This document shows, piece by piece, positions 9,662-19,377 of a stretch of DNA of 64,000 nt (positions are counted from its first letter, which is position 1; the number at the start of each line of letters is the position of its first letter). Made by a program: the position numbers and the translations under genes. The notes under the pieces were generated by a model, which was not told the origin of the DNA, searched no databases, and was given only the letters and a program-made list of their open reading frames with translations. Source of the stretch: Andalucia godoyi. Lineage: Eukaryota > Discoba > Jakobea > Jakobida > Andaluciidae. The stretch lies in assembly GCA_009859145.1 (NCBI GenBank), contig VRVR01000056.1, positions 62,001 to 126,000 of the forward strand. The letters are read 5' to 3'.

Positions 9662-11571
9662 GGAGAAGGGAGGGAAAAGATTCTCGTTAGGCTCCAACTG
9701 CCGACGATGTCCGAGTTTCCCAATGTCTGACGTCCAAAGTCTGACAGCAAACGAAGCAAAATGAGCGCCATCAAAGCAATCAACTGGTCCTCCGAGCCAG
9801 CCAAAAGAACCCTCAAGCGGGCAATTGTTTTTTACTACAGCAGATAGCTCTCTGCTGTGTCACGCCCTGGCAAGCATGCCGACGAGTGACGACCGCGAAC
9901 GGCGGACCATGGCGAGTTGGTGACGGGCCGTTTGCAAGCAACTGACCCTTGGCATCCATCGTACTGGACGCATCCGCAAATAATATCTCGTTTTCTAAAT
10001 GTCCCAACTTGCTCTCCGAGACATATGGTCTGTGGGCTATGTGGCATTATGCGCGGGCGGCAAGGAGGAAAAACAAAGTGTTTCCGATGCCCGGTATGTC
10101 CGGCCTCGTCTGGATCGAGACTGGAATGGTGCACACAATATCAGTTTTTGAACAACGCTCCGGCGTATTGGTGCCCACCGCCTTCTGAACTGAATTCACG
10201 TTCGTCCCGATGCAAGACTGACCATGGACGATCAGCAATGATTCGCTGTCCTCAGTGTTCAATGTAGGCGTGGTGACGCCGGGGGAACGCCTTCTTGAGA
10301 GGCCGCTTGTTTGTTTGTTTTCTGTTTTATTTTTGTGCCTGCGATACTTTGATATTCTTGGTTTTCATCGGATTTTATTGGAAAAAGCAAAAGGGAGCAA
10401 TGAGGGAACGGCAGATTAATCAGGAATTGGCCATTGCCGTTAAGTGCACAGAGGCACTCGCCGAATATTCTTTGTTTAATTATCATGTTTTTTATTTAAC
10501 AAGACTCTGAAAAAAGCATCGCCAAACGATACATTCAGCAAATGGCGAGCATCATTCGTCCGCATTTGCCCCGCGAACTGCCAAGATGCTGACAACGCAG
10601 TAAGACATGATCCACCGACTCCGTGCACAGGGAACCAAGCAGACGTCGATTCATTCCGACAAACGGGGGATTCGTCGGTAGCGGAGCAATGTGAGGATCA
10701 GCAGCTCGAAGCGGCATAGAAACTGCGAGTCAAGCAGAACACTGCAGCCCATGAATATACCATTCCCCAGAACTCCCGGTGAGGATGCTTGGGATCCCAT
10801 TTAAAAAATTGTGTTCCACTCGTCGTGGGGTTCGTAGGAAGAGAAAAAAAGAGGAGATATGCGGCATGAGTGTCGTGCGCATTCTGGTGAACGGACCGTA
10901 ATGGTCTTCCTCACTACCATGAATTTCTCCAACCTTTGCCTGCACACTCAGCAGTGCGATACGTCAAACAAAACAAAAAAAAAAGATGCAGCATGGGTTG
11001 TGCTGGGTCAGAAAGACGAACCCTCGAACAAAAGCTTCCAACCGCCGAAACACAAAGGAATGCGATTCTTCATCAGCCGAGTCGCAACAGGTTTCAAGGC
11101 CGATCGCATCACTGGATGGGACGGACACACTCTGACATCGGTATCTCGCTTGTCGTTCAATCCGGGAAGAGCATATCTGTTGATGGACGAGAAATTTCGC
11201 GATGCAATCGGAGCACACGGGCAATTCTTCAACCCACGTGAATCAATTGATGCAAAACCCAAACCCCCCTTGGAGCTCAAACGACTTGAACTCGGAGATC
11301 GGGAAAGGAAAGGGTGGAAAAGAGCCTGAAAGGGAAGAAATCCCAATTGGGTGTCAGCCGCTGACTCATGGCTCATGGCTGTCTGACCTTCCCTGACTAC
11401 CTTTTTTTCTTTTCGGTTTTTGATCTGTTTGAACCGTGTGAACTTTGAACCTGTTTGTTTTGATGGCAACATTTTAACTTCTTGTACGCGTGGCTTTCTT
11501 TTTTGCTTGTTTTCTTTGTTGCTCGCTTCATTTTACCGTTCATTCGTAGCTTCTTTTTTAAGGCTTTTACG
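9662..11571. other. Unresolved 1.9-kb region, possibly spliced gene(s)
   Basis: No long ORF. Several short frames have coding-like codon use. A Cys-rich frame at about 9917-10267 (+) ends in RCPQCSM. A frame at 11059-11329 (+) begins MRFFISRVATGF and ends GDRERKGWKRA. Minus-strand frames at 10066-10262 and 10535-10717 also look partly coding. None has a recognisable family. The pattern would fit one or two intron-containing genes, or long leaders of the flanking regulator and MAPK. No exon structure could be supported. Confidence 0.3.
11059..11329 (+). CDS. Possible small protein or terminal exon, unknown
   Basis: An 89-codon stretch from an internal ATG. Its codon choice (many CGA, GGA, GAT/GAC) resembles the neighbouring real genes, and it ends with a basic tail. 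The frame is open upstream to about 10859. No domain recognised. It could be the last exon of a spliced gene, since an acceptor-like GGTCAG lies near 11010, or a chance ORF. Confidence 0.25.
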
Positions 11572-12705
11572 ATGGCTCCGCGATGCATCTACACCATTCA
11601 CGGTACTCGTTTTGAAGTCGATGCAAAGTACGAAGTGAAGAAGGCTGTTGGATTCGGCTCCTACGGCTACGTGTGTTCGGGAACGAATGTGGACTCGGGA
11701 GAGCGTGTTGCCATCAAGAAGATCCCAAAGGTGTTTAAAGATCTTATAGACGGAAAGCGGATTCTTCGTGAAATCAAGCTGCTTTCGCATTTCAACCATG
11801 AGAACGTGATTTCCATTCGGGACATTATGAAGCCTCGCAGCAAGACACGGTATGAGGATATCTACATTGTGAATGAACTGATGGACACTGATCTGCATCA
11901 GGTGATCCGCAGCAAGCAAAAACTCTCTGACGAGCATCATCAGTACTTTATTTACCAAGTTCTACGAGGTTTGAAGTACATCCACTCGGCGTCTGTTCTC
12001 CATCGAGATCTCAAGCCGTCGAACTTGCTTGTGAATGGAAACTGTGACCTGAAGATCTGCGACTTTGGTCTTGCCAGGGCAGTGGATCCAGAAGACGCCA
12101 TTAATCTGACGGAGTATGTTGTAACGCGCTGGTATCGCCCTCCCGAGCTGCTTTTGATGTGCCCGACGTATTCCAAGGAGGTCGATGTTTGGTCTGTGGG
12201 ATGCATTCTTGCGGAGCTCATCAATCGTAGGCCAATTTTCCCTGGTAAGGACTACGTGCATCAGCTGCAACTCATCTTTGAGGTCATTGGGACCCCTGCA
12301 GAACACGAATCGCGCCACGTGACAAACCCAGAAGCCATCCGGTATCTAAAGAATCTGAAGCCACGGCCTCCAGTTGATCTGCGGAAAGTCATCCCCACTG
12401 GAACGCCAGAAGCCCTTGATCTCATCAAGAGGATGCTCACGTTTGATCCGAAGAAGAGAATTACGGTTGAAGAAGCATTGGCACATCCGTATCTCGCAGC
12501 TCTTCACGACCCGACCGACGAGCCCGTTCACGGACAGCCTTTCAGTTTTGAGTTTGACAAGGCAGACATGACAGAATCGGAATTGCGAGAAGCTCTCTGG
12601 CTTGAAGCGTCGTCGTATCATCCAGAGAATACCTTGGACGAGGATCAGGAAGAACCGGTCGATGTTCCTTCCACCGAGCCCCAAGCGCCGCCACCATCGC
12701 ACTAA
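11572..12705 (+). CDS. ERK-type mitogen-activated protein kinase (TEY)
   Basis: A 377-residue Ser/Thr kinase of the MAPK family. The glycine loop GFGSYGYV is at 27-34, catalytic Lys49 is in VAIKK, HRDLKPSN is at 144-151, and DFG is at 164-166. The activation-loop dual phosphorylation site Thr180-Glu181-Tyr182 lies in NLTEYVVTRWYRPPE, marking the ERK-like subgroup. The C-terminal extension is acidic and proline-rich (EDQEEPVDVP...). ATG 11572 was chosen because sequence upstream in the same frame is hydrophobic leader-like and starts from a non-ATG codon. It should act downstream of a MAPKK; substrates are unknown. It is convergent with the next locus. Confidence 0.95.
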   Translation: MAPRCIYTIHGTRFEVDAKYEVKKAVGFGSYGYVCSGTNVDSGERVAIKKIPKVFKDLIDGKRILREIKLLSHFNHENVISIRDIMKPRSKTRYEDIYIVNELMDTDLHQVIRSKQKLSDEHHQYFIYQVLRGLKYIHSASVLHRDLKPSNLLVNGNCDLKICDFGLARAVDPEDAINLTEYVVTRWYRPPELLLMCPTYSKEVDVWSVGCILAELINRRPIFPGKDYVHQLQLIFEVIGTPAEHESRHVTNPEAIRYLKNLKPRPPVDLRKVIPTGTPEALDLIKRMLTFDPKKRITVEEALAHPYLAALHDPTDEPVHGQPFSFEFDKADMTESELREALWLEASSYHPENTLDEDQEEPVDVPSTEPQAPPPSH

Positions 12706-13072
12706 ACTATTCAAATCTTTCTGGTGATTGAATATGATTTCGACTGTTGTGTTCCTGTGTCTGTTCGATTTCATACTATTCGTCTGTCTCCCATCCCCCC
12801 CTTTCTGTTGTATTCTCCTTATCTTCTGTTGTTTTCTATGCTGAGTGTGAGAGTTGTTGGCGGTTGCAATCCAAGGTCTCCTGCATTGCGTTTGTGTGTG
12901 TAATCTATCTCTCTAGAAAGAAAAAAATTCCGTTGATGTACGTTTTTTTGATGTATGACCGGTGACATGAAACACATTCTCTTCTTTCCTCCATTTCTTG
13001 TCCGTTTACACATTGTTTGCCTATGCTTCTCAGCGAGTTTGAAAACACCCTCTTGCGAATATTACACTGCAG
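12706..13072. other. Convergent 3' intergenic region
   Basis: T-rich sequence between the MAPK stop and the stop of the minus-strand spliced gene, most likely two 3' UTRs. No gene was seen. Confidence 0.4.
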
Positions 13073-14955
13073 CTAGTCTTTGAAAATCGTTTTCCATAAA
13101 TAACACATCGAATCGATGATGCGCGGAACGGACCATGCAATTCCCACAGCTGAAAGCAAAAGGAAGACAAATCGAATGGTTCGAAGCAGCTCCAGATACG
13201 GCTGTCGAAGAGACGACAGAGCGGATGTGAGCTCACGAGCTGCGTCAACCCCGAACTGCTTCGCGGCAACTTCTCCAATTCGGGACGAGATGGAGATGAC
13301 AGCACCGTCTCGCAAGCTGGCCTGCACCATATCGTTGACAGATCTGAATATGAACCTCTGAGGCATGTATGGGATGCTCAGACAGGCATCCACTGAATAC
13401 AATGCCCTGAATTCGATGGTGCATCCAGGCGCTGCATACGGACTCGATAGAAGAGAACTTTCGTCAGCATATTGCAAATTGCCCAGAATACATGGGTCAA
13501 ATGCTGGACAAAGAATAGCTGTCGACAACTGTCAACGCGCCGATTCCATTCTACGGATGGTGGCGAGAGGAGTGTAGAGAGAGAGAGAGATACGCACCAA
13601 TGCATAAACGGTCAGCGAAACAAACCCGAGCATTCCGCTGTCTCCGTTTCGCTTCTTCCGTTTTTGCGGTGTGGAATATCAGGTACCATGACAGGCGCAT
13701 GAATTTATGAAAACGGTAAGAGAAGCACTCCCCAAGAAAGTGATCCGAACATGGAAGAGCAGCATAAAAACCTCTGCGAACGGATAAACGAAGTCGCACG
13801 ACATTGGAAGCTCAAACGTTCTGACATTCAGTCGGCTCGCGGTTGGAGGGGAAACCAGCAATCAAATCACCACCGAAGAGAGAAGTCATCTTCAACCTGA
13901 ATCTGGCCCCCGCATACAAGAAATCACACCGGAAATCTCGAAAAATGACCATGGACAAAGCCAGGGTCATGCGAAAGGGAGTCAGAACAAACGGAAATCT
14001 GGAAACCCACAGATCAAGGGAAAAGCAAACAGGAGCTTCATAATCAGCACATCGAAAGAGTGAGATGATGAGCAAAATTCCGACAGACACACACCCGCTG
14101 TCAAAGGACACATCTGTCACAGCGGAAGCCACTCAAGAATTACCGGGCAACAGCCAAAAGTAAAAAGAGATTTCAATCACATTCGGGAGTCGGGTTTCTT
14201 CCAGGACAACAACAGAGTTTCAAAAAAATAAACAAAAAAAGGGGAAAAAACTAGACAGCAAGAATATTGACGTACCAAGCATAAAATCAGGCCGTCTTCA
14301 TAGTTCGGCCGAATTGAGTGCGCATTTGTTTAATTCCGCAATCACCGGCTGAACACGGGTGTTCCGAAAAAAACCACGGTATGATCCTGAGCTCGAAAAG
14401 AATTTCCGTTGACATTCTGCGTGATAAACAACCAAAGCCAAACAGCAGAGAATAGCGGGAAACGGCGGGGTAGATCAACGCTGAAAAGAGAAAGGGAGTT
14501 AACTAATCTGTGCTGGAAGCCCTAACTGCACCCTCTGGGAAACCCAGATTCCAGAAGGGATGCACAGAATTTCGATAATCAATTCACAGTTTGGTGAAAA
14601 GAGATTGCACAGTTAATCTGGACGGATCATGGCTTGGTCATGGAGGCGACTCAGGCATCTTTCTGTAAGCTCATATAAAGAAAAACAAGCGCGCTTGAGA
14701 ATCGTCGAGAAAGAAAAAAATGGAAACCGGTTCTACAAAAAGGTTTCTCGTTCATAATCATAATCGGGAGCTGGGTTGCACTTCCGTCCACAGTTAGCAG
14801 AAAAGCTGAATTATTCCATATATATTTCACGATTCTGACACAGAATCGCATTGCTGGGAGAACGTTGAGCACAAGCTCACCGACAGCTTTTGTATTCTCT
14901 GTGCTCTGTCATATTCTGCGAACTCATTACTTGCTGACAGAACGTCACTGGTCAT
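13073..14955 (-). CDS. Intron-rich gene for a predicted membrane protein (family unknown)
   Basis: A multi-exon gene in an otherwise nearly intronless window; only part of the structure is supported. The last exon (13392-13073) encodes about 106 residues with a membrane span (IRFVFLLLSAVGIAWSVP) and a TAG stop. Upstream, a 47-nt intron (13439-13393, GTATGC...CAG) and a 94-nt intron (13597-13504, GTGCGT...CAG) join exon 13503-13440 and a preceding exon ending at 13598, with phases 1 and 0 that keep one hydrophobic frame open. A plausible first exon is 14955-14881 (ATG to donor GTGAGC). An acceptor with a T-rich tract ends near 14483, before a hydrophobic exon. The middle exons could not be resolved. 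The product looks multi-pass; no family recognised. Confidence 0.5.
13393..13439 (-). other. Predicted spliceosomal intron (47 nt)
   Basis: Donor GTATGC, acceptor TTCAG on the minus strand. Removal joins a phase-1 codon (C|TG) and continues the hydrophobic frame into the final exon. It would be a very short intron. Confidence 0.5.
13504..13597 (-). other. Predicted spliceosomal intron (94 nt)
   Basis: Donor GTGCGT, acceptor TTTGTCCAG on the minus strand, phase 0, with a CT-repeat tract just after the donor. Removal links VSLTVYAL to HLTHVFWAIC in one open frame. Confidence 0.5.
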
Positions 14956-16180
14956 AATGCTTCGCTGTCTACATCTTGTGTTCTTGGCGTGCTTAGTCAA
15001 GGGCGACCTCCTTTCCCCATTTGCTTTTTCAAAATGCAATCACTAACAGCATCCCTTTTTTCATTCTGCTTTTACTGCGACCATGCCGATGCACCCCCCA
15101 CCTCCCCGAAGAAAGACTTGGATACTCAGCCTGCATGTTGGACAGTTGTGCAAGCATACCGAAACAGCTAGTTGTCTGTACCTCTTTTCCAGTCCTCCCC
15201 ACAGGCTGCAGGGAGTCGCCTTGGGACGATTGTTGATTTTTTTGTCGGGCTTTCGATTTTGGAAATCTAGCCTGCCGTTGGAATTACGAGCCCACCATTC
15301 CGCAGGGACTCTGCTGACTGTTTGAAATTGTTAGCTGTTTCTTCGGTTGCGTCGAAGTAGACGGCTTTTCATTTTCAACGGATTGCACGTTTCAATTCTT
15401 CTTTCTCCTTGATTATGTTCTGTTTCTGCCGATTCCTGCATGGTGGTCGGCGCTTCTGCGTTTGTTGTCGGAACAGTTGTCCGATGTTTTTCGAGTTTCC
15501 GAATGTGTTGTCCCTCGATGTTTTGTAGCTTTGCACAAGAATACATCACGTGTTTCAGCACGTGCGCTATCCCTCTTGTTTTCTTTCAGTTTTATATTTT
15601 ACTGTGACTGTTTGTCGAACGGTCTCTCACGATGCTGACTCGCTTCAGTTCTGCATTCTGATCGACATAGTTGGTCGTAGTCGTTGTTATTGGCAGCTGC
15701 CACGAACAAACAGAGGCTGTTCACCATTTGGATGTTTTGGGAGTTCGCTTTAGTCTTCCTCTGGTGCTCGATGCAGTCCAGGATAACTTTTGGCTGCAGA
15801 CTGAGCATTGTTTCTGATGTCTTTTGCAATTTGTTTTGCACATTCTCTTCGTTCCACCCCCGTTTCTGTTGCTGATTTTCCACACTTTTTTGTAAGTTTT
15901 TTGTGGTTACGTGTGATCTTCTGCAGCCTTTTGTCGTTTTTTCTCATTCATTTCTCGGTCTCTGCAGTTTCGGAACTTCAATCTTATGAATTACACCTCT
16001 TTTCCTTCCTCGTATTCTCTCTTTCCTGGAAACGCCAGATTTGGAAGTTTGAAACGACTGTAGAATAAAAGGAGGCGGCTGGTGAGCTCGATCTCCTCCT
16101 CAGCTCTTTCGACTTTGCTCGCCGTTTCCAATGAACCAAAACTAATAATAATATGTGTGTCTTCAATGTAGCTGTTAATC
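14956..16180. other. 1.2-kb divergent upstream region with splice-like signals
   Basis: This lies between the start of the spliced membrane-protein gene (-) and the kinase gene (+). It is T-rich on the plus strand and contains intron-like signals, such as GTAAGT at 15892 with TTCTGCAG at 15919-15926, another CTGCAG near 15967, and CTTTCAG near 15588. These could be 5'-UTR introns or upstream exons of the kinase gene. No coding exon could be supported. Confidence 0.35.
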
Positions 16181-19100
16181 ATGACCAGCCGAAAGCCAGC
16201 CGAGTACACAGGGACAGCGTTTTCGATAGCGCATGACAGGGAAGTGTTTTTGAGTATATATTCGTTCAAACTGTTCCTGTCAGATGTGGTTGTTGTTCCG
16301 CTTGCATCGTTGCTCCGCGCCTCTCCGATTGTTTTCGACTTTGGCAAAAGCTCCGACAATCTGATTCATTTTTTCGGAACCTCCTTTCCCGATTCTTCGT
16401 CGCAGATCGGATGTAAGATTACGACGGCATCGTTCGGGCTTGAAATACTGTTCAAGAACGTGGCCGATCTAGCATCCTTTCTCAATTCTTTGAAGTCCTG
16501 GCGTGTTTTTGAGGCGCAGATCGAAGCTGACTTGGCGCTTTCAAGGTTGAAGTTGCTTTCTGAGAATGCTGATGTTGCAGAGGAATCCATTCTTGTTTCA
16601 GCTTCTCCCGATTCCCACGCTCTCTCAGCGCGGTCTGTTTACGATATTCGTGGAAAACAGTTGTTCATTCAGGAGAAGGTCAGCGAAGGTTTCTATGGCG
16701 AAGTGTTCAAAGGTGAATTTTGCGGATCAAAGGTTGCGATCAAGAAGTTCAAACTGTCTTCGATTGCTTCTTCTGAAGAAGTAGCGCGCACAAAAGCATC
16801 CGAGATGCTGGAGTCCGCACAGGAAGAGATATCTGTTATGTACTCGCTTCGTCATCCCAATGTAGTCCTGTTTATGGGGGCTTCATTCGATTTTTCATTG
16901 AACGCAAACAACATGGTTTCGTTTTCTCCTTTGATTGTGATGGAGTTTATGGAGCATGGTTCGTTGTACTCCGTTTTGCATGACCGAAACAGACTGACTG
17001 ATCAGAAGATATCCGAATTTATCCATGATATCTGCGCAGGAATGCAGTATCTGCACTCAAAGTCGATTATCCATTTTGATTTGAAGCCTCTAAATTTATT
17101 GCTGGACAAGAATGACACAGTGAAAATATCTGACTTTGGAGTTTCTGTTGTGCTTCGTGATGTGATGTTGGATGCTGGTGATTCGTTGTATCAAGACCCA
17201 GAACACCGTGTTCGAAAAAAGATTGCTCGGGCTCCACTTTCCACAGTGTTGTATATGCCGTACGAGTCCATTTTTGGCAAGGGGTGTGTAGATGCCTCCG
17301 TTGACGTCTTCTCTTTTGGAATGGTAGTTTATGAAATGTTGTATGTCAACGAGCATCCAGATACCGACTTTTGCATTGACGATAATATTGGATACGAGTT
17401 GGTGCGTGAGCCTCTGTATGCTGGTCTTGATCCGATGTTTCCACCTTGGTGGCCCGTCCAGCTTCGATCCATTCTGCGGGATTGCCTGTCAAACAACCCA
17501 GATGATCGCCCGGAGTTTAGCGAGCTAATCGATCGATTCAGCCTTTGTTTCAGCATGTTGAAAGATTCTTGTAGTGGATCTCATTTCTTTCTTCATCGTC
17601 TAGCTTCTCGCTCCATTGCTTCTTTGACAGAGGAGAAAGGAAATGGATTCTTTGTCGAATACGCAGTCTTTAAGCCTTTCGAGTATATTAGCCGATTGTT
17701 GGAGATTAAGAAGGACATGCATGTTCTCTTTTGGGCATTCTCTTCGGTTGTTAACATCACTGCGTCGTCCTCTTCTCAGTTTTCGTCCTATAAGGAGGCG
17801 CTTCCCACGTCACCTGTGACTCCTTCGCAGCGCTATTCAATTCGACGACAGTCAAGACTAGTGCCGACTGTTGCAGAACAGCAGTCTCCGACGAATTCCG
17901 AGAAGAATACCTCTGGTTTGTCTCTTTTATACAAAAAGTGCCTCGATTGCCTTGCAGATGTGTTGCAATTTGAGTTACCGTCAATTTTAACCGTGTTTGA
18001 TGATTCGAAACGGTGTTTCTTCCTTTCACCTGATTTCGACTGTTCTCCTGATTTCTTGTTCATTTTAACCACGCGTGTCTTGTTAAACCGACAATTGTTG
18101 ATGTCATTGAAGGACTTTGATTCGGTCTACCGCTTTATGGACACAATTTTGAAGTTTTTAACTCTGCCCCCGCATTCCATACCCGTCGATCTTTTAGTCG
18201 AGCGGCTTGAATTCTGCGACTGTGTGTTCCAGGCTCTTGGCACTGCATATGCGTCCCATTGCGAGCCGTTTTTACCGTTTCTTTGCCAGTGTTACGAGTA
18301 TTCCCAGCGAATGGGAACAAACGATGACAAGTTCCGTCGAGTATCCAATCGGTCGCTGCAGATTCTGTGCGATATTTCAGTTTTGGACAGCTATTTGGCT
18401 TCTGAAATTGAAGACAGAGGTATATTTCCACTCCAACAACGGATGGTATCTCGAAAGGAAGTTGTCCGTCTCTTGGAGTCAGACTCCCGTTGCGTTCGCC
18501 CGCAAGGCTTCATGTCAATCGCTTCAGAATCGGATCTTTCCTCGTCAAAAAAATCAAGAATTGGCAGGACGATGTCAAAGACGATGAAATTGCACCGTGT
18601 TCAGTCGCAGCTGGGGACCCTCGTGGTCGGCAGTGATGGTAAGTCTGCACAGAATATTCATTCTTTTGGGCATTTATCAGATATCGTGTCTCGAAGCAGA
18701 CCTTCCAGTGGAATCGTTTCAGACGAAGACATTTTGGAAGTTCTGGGCTATGTTCTCATGCATCGCTCCGATCCTTCGGCTTCTGCGCTCTCTGAATCCA
18801 ACGCGATCGCTTCTCAAATCCTGGATGAATCAGTGCACTTGGTCAATGCATGGTTAGATGAAGTTCGCAAAGATGTCGAAATGCGGATACGATCGATGTC
18901 CCCTCTCCTGAGTTATCCGATCCGAGTGGCTCCCCACACCTACGTCGGGTCTGAATGGTTTGCCTCTGATTTTTCTGCCTTGCAGTCTCTGGGAATACGA
19001 ATCGTTGTTCATTGCGAGGATCTGTCTCGAGATTTATTCCCAAATGCGTTCAATTACTTCCGCATCCAAAAGATCAAGGAATATCAAAACGCTGCCGATC

Positions 19101-19342
19101 TAACAACTGACGCCGCGTCGGTCCTCAATCAATTAACCGAATTGGCAAAGGACATCAAGAGCCAGCATCAGCGGAGCAGCCCAATATTTTTCGCCTTTCG
19201 GAAGTACCCGTGGCTTGCGTGTTTTGCAAGCATGATCTGGAATGACCGGAACTTAGACGAGGCTGCTCTCTCCGAGCTGCGAAAGTTGGGAGTCGCAAAA
19301 GAAGTAGCAGAGGCGTGGCTGAGCAGAACATCTCATACCTGA
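16181..19342 (+). CDS. TKL-type protein kinase fused to a degenerate dual-specificity-phosphatase-like domain
   Basis: A 1,053-residue protein. Kinase domain at about 160-450: glycine loop SEGFYGEVFKGEF, Lys188 in VAIKKFK, a catalytic-loop motif HFDLKPLNLL (His298-Phe299-Asp300, so the usual HRD arginine is Phe), and DFG at 318-320. Relatedness is to tyrosine-kinase-like mixed-lineage/RAF-type kinases (MYSLRHPNVVLFMGA). The middle (450-890) has no recognised domain and is Ser/Thr-rich. The last 150 residues resemble a dual-specificity phosphatase (PHTYVGSEWFASDFSALQSLGIRIVVHC, then LACFASMIWNDRNLDEA), but the active-site HCxxGxxRS loop reads PIFFAFRKYPWLACFAS, with no catalytic Cys or P-loop Arg. 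A kinase regulated by a pseudophosphatase is inferred. The start is the first in-frame ATG; upstream exons are possible. Confidence 0.8.
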   Translation: MTSRKPAEYTGTAFSIAHDREVFLSIYSFKLFLSDVVVVPLASLLRASPIVFDFGKSSDNLIHFFGTSFPDSSSQIGCKITTASFGLEILFKNVADLASFLNSLKSWRVFEAQIEADLALSRLKLLSENADVAEESILVSASPDSHALSARSVYDIRGKQLFIQEKVSEGFYGEVFKGEFCGSKVAIKKFKLSSIASSEEVARTKASEMLESAQEEISVMYSLRHPNVVLFMGASFDFSLNANNMVSFSPLIVMEFMEHGSLYSVLHDRNRLTDQKISEFIHDICAGMQYLHSKSIIHFDLKPLNLLLDKNDTVKISDFGVSVVLRDVMLDAGDSLYQDPEHRVRKKIARAPLSTVLYMPYESIFGKGCVDASVDVFSFGMVVYEMLYVNEHPDTDFCIDDNIGYELVREPLYAGLDPMFPPWWPVQLRSILRDCLSNNPDDRPEFSELIDRFSLCFSMLKDSCSGSHFFLHRLASRSIASLTEEKGNGFFVEYAVFKPFEYISRLLEIKKDMHVLFWAFSSVVNITASSSSQFSSYKEALPTSPVTPSQRYSIRRQSRLVPTVAEQQSPTNSEKNTSGLSLLYKKCLDCLADVLQFELPSILTVFDDSKRCFFLSPDFDCSPDFLFILTTRVLLNRQLLMSLKDFDSVYRFMDTILKFLTLPPHSIPVDLLVERLEFCDCVFQALGTAYASHCEPFLPFLCQCYEYSQRMGTNDDKFRRVSNRSLQILCDISVLDSYLASEIEDRGIFPLQQRMVSRKEVVRLLESDSRCVRPQGFMSIASESDLSSSKKSRIGRTMSKTMKLHRVQSQLGTLVVGSDGKSAQNIHSFGHLSDIVSRSRPSSGIVSDEDILEVLGYVLMHRSDPSASALSESNAIASQILDESVHLVNAWLDEVRKDVEMRIRSMSPLLSYPIRVAPHTYVGSEWFASDFSALQSLGIRIVVHCEDLSRDLFPNAFNYFRIQKIKEYQNAADLTTDAASVLNQLTELAKDIKSQHQRSSPIFFAFRKYPWLACFASMIWNDRNLDEAALSELRKLGVAKEVAEAWLSRTSHT

Positions 19343-19377
19343 TAACAAGTAAAATCGGAACCGCATAGTTGCTGTTT

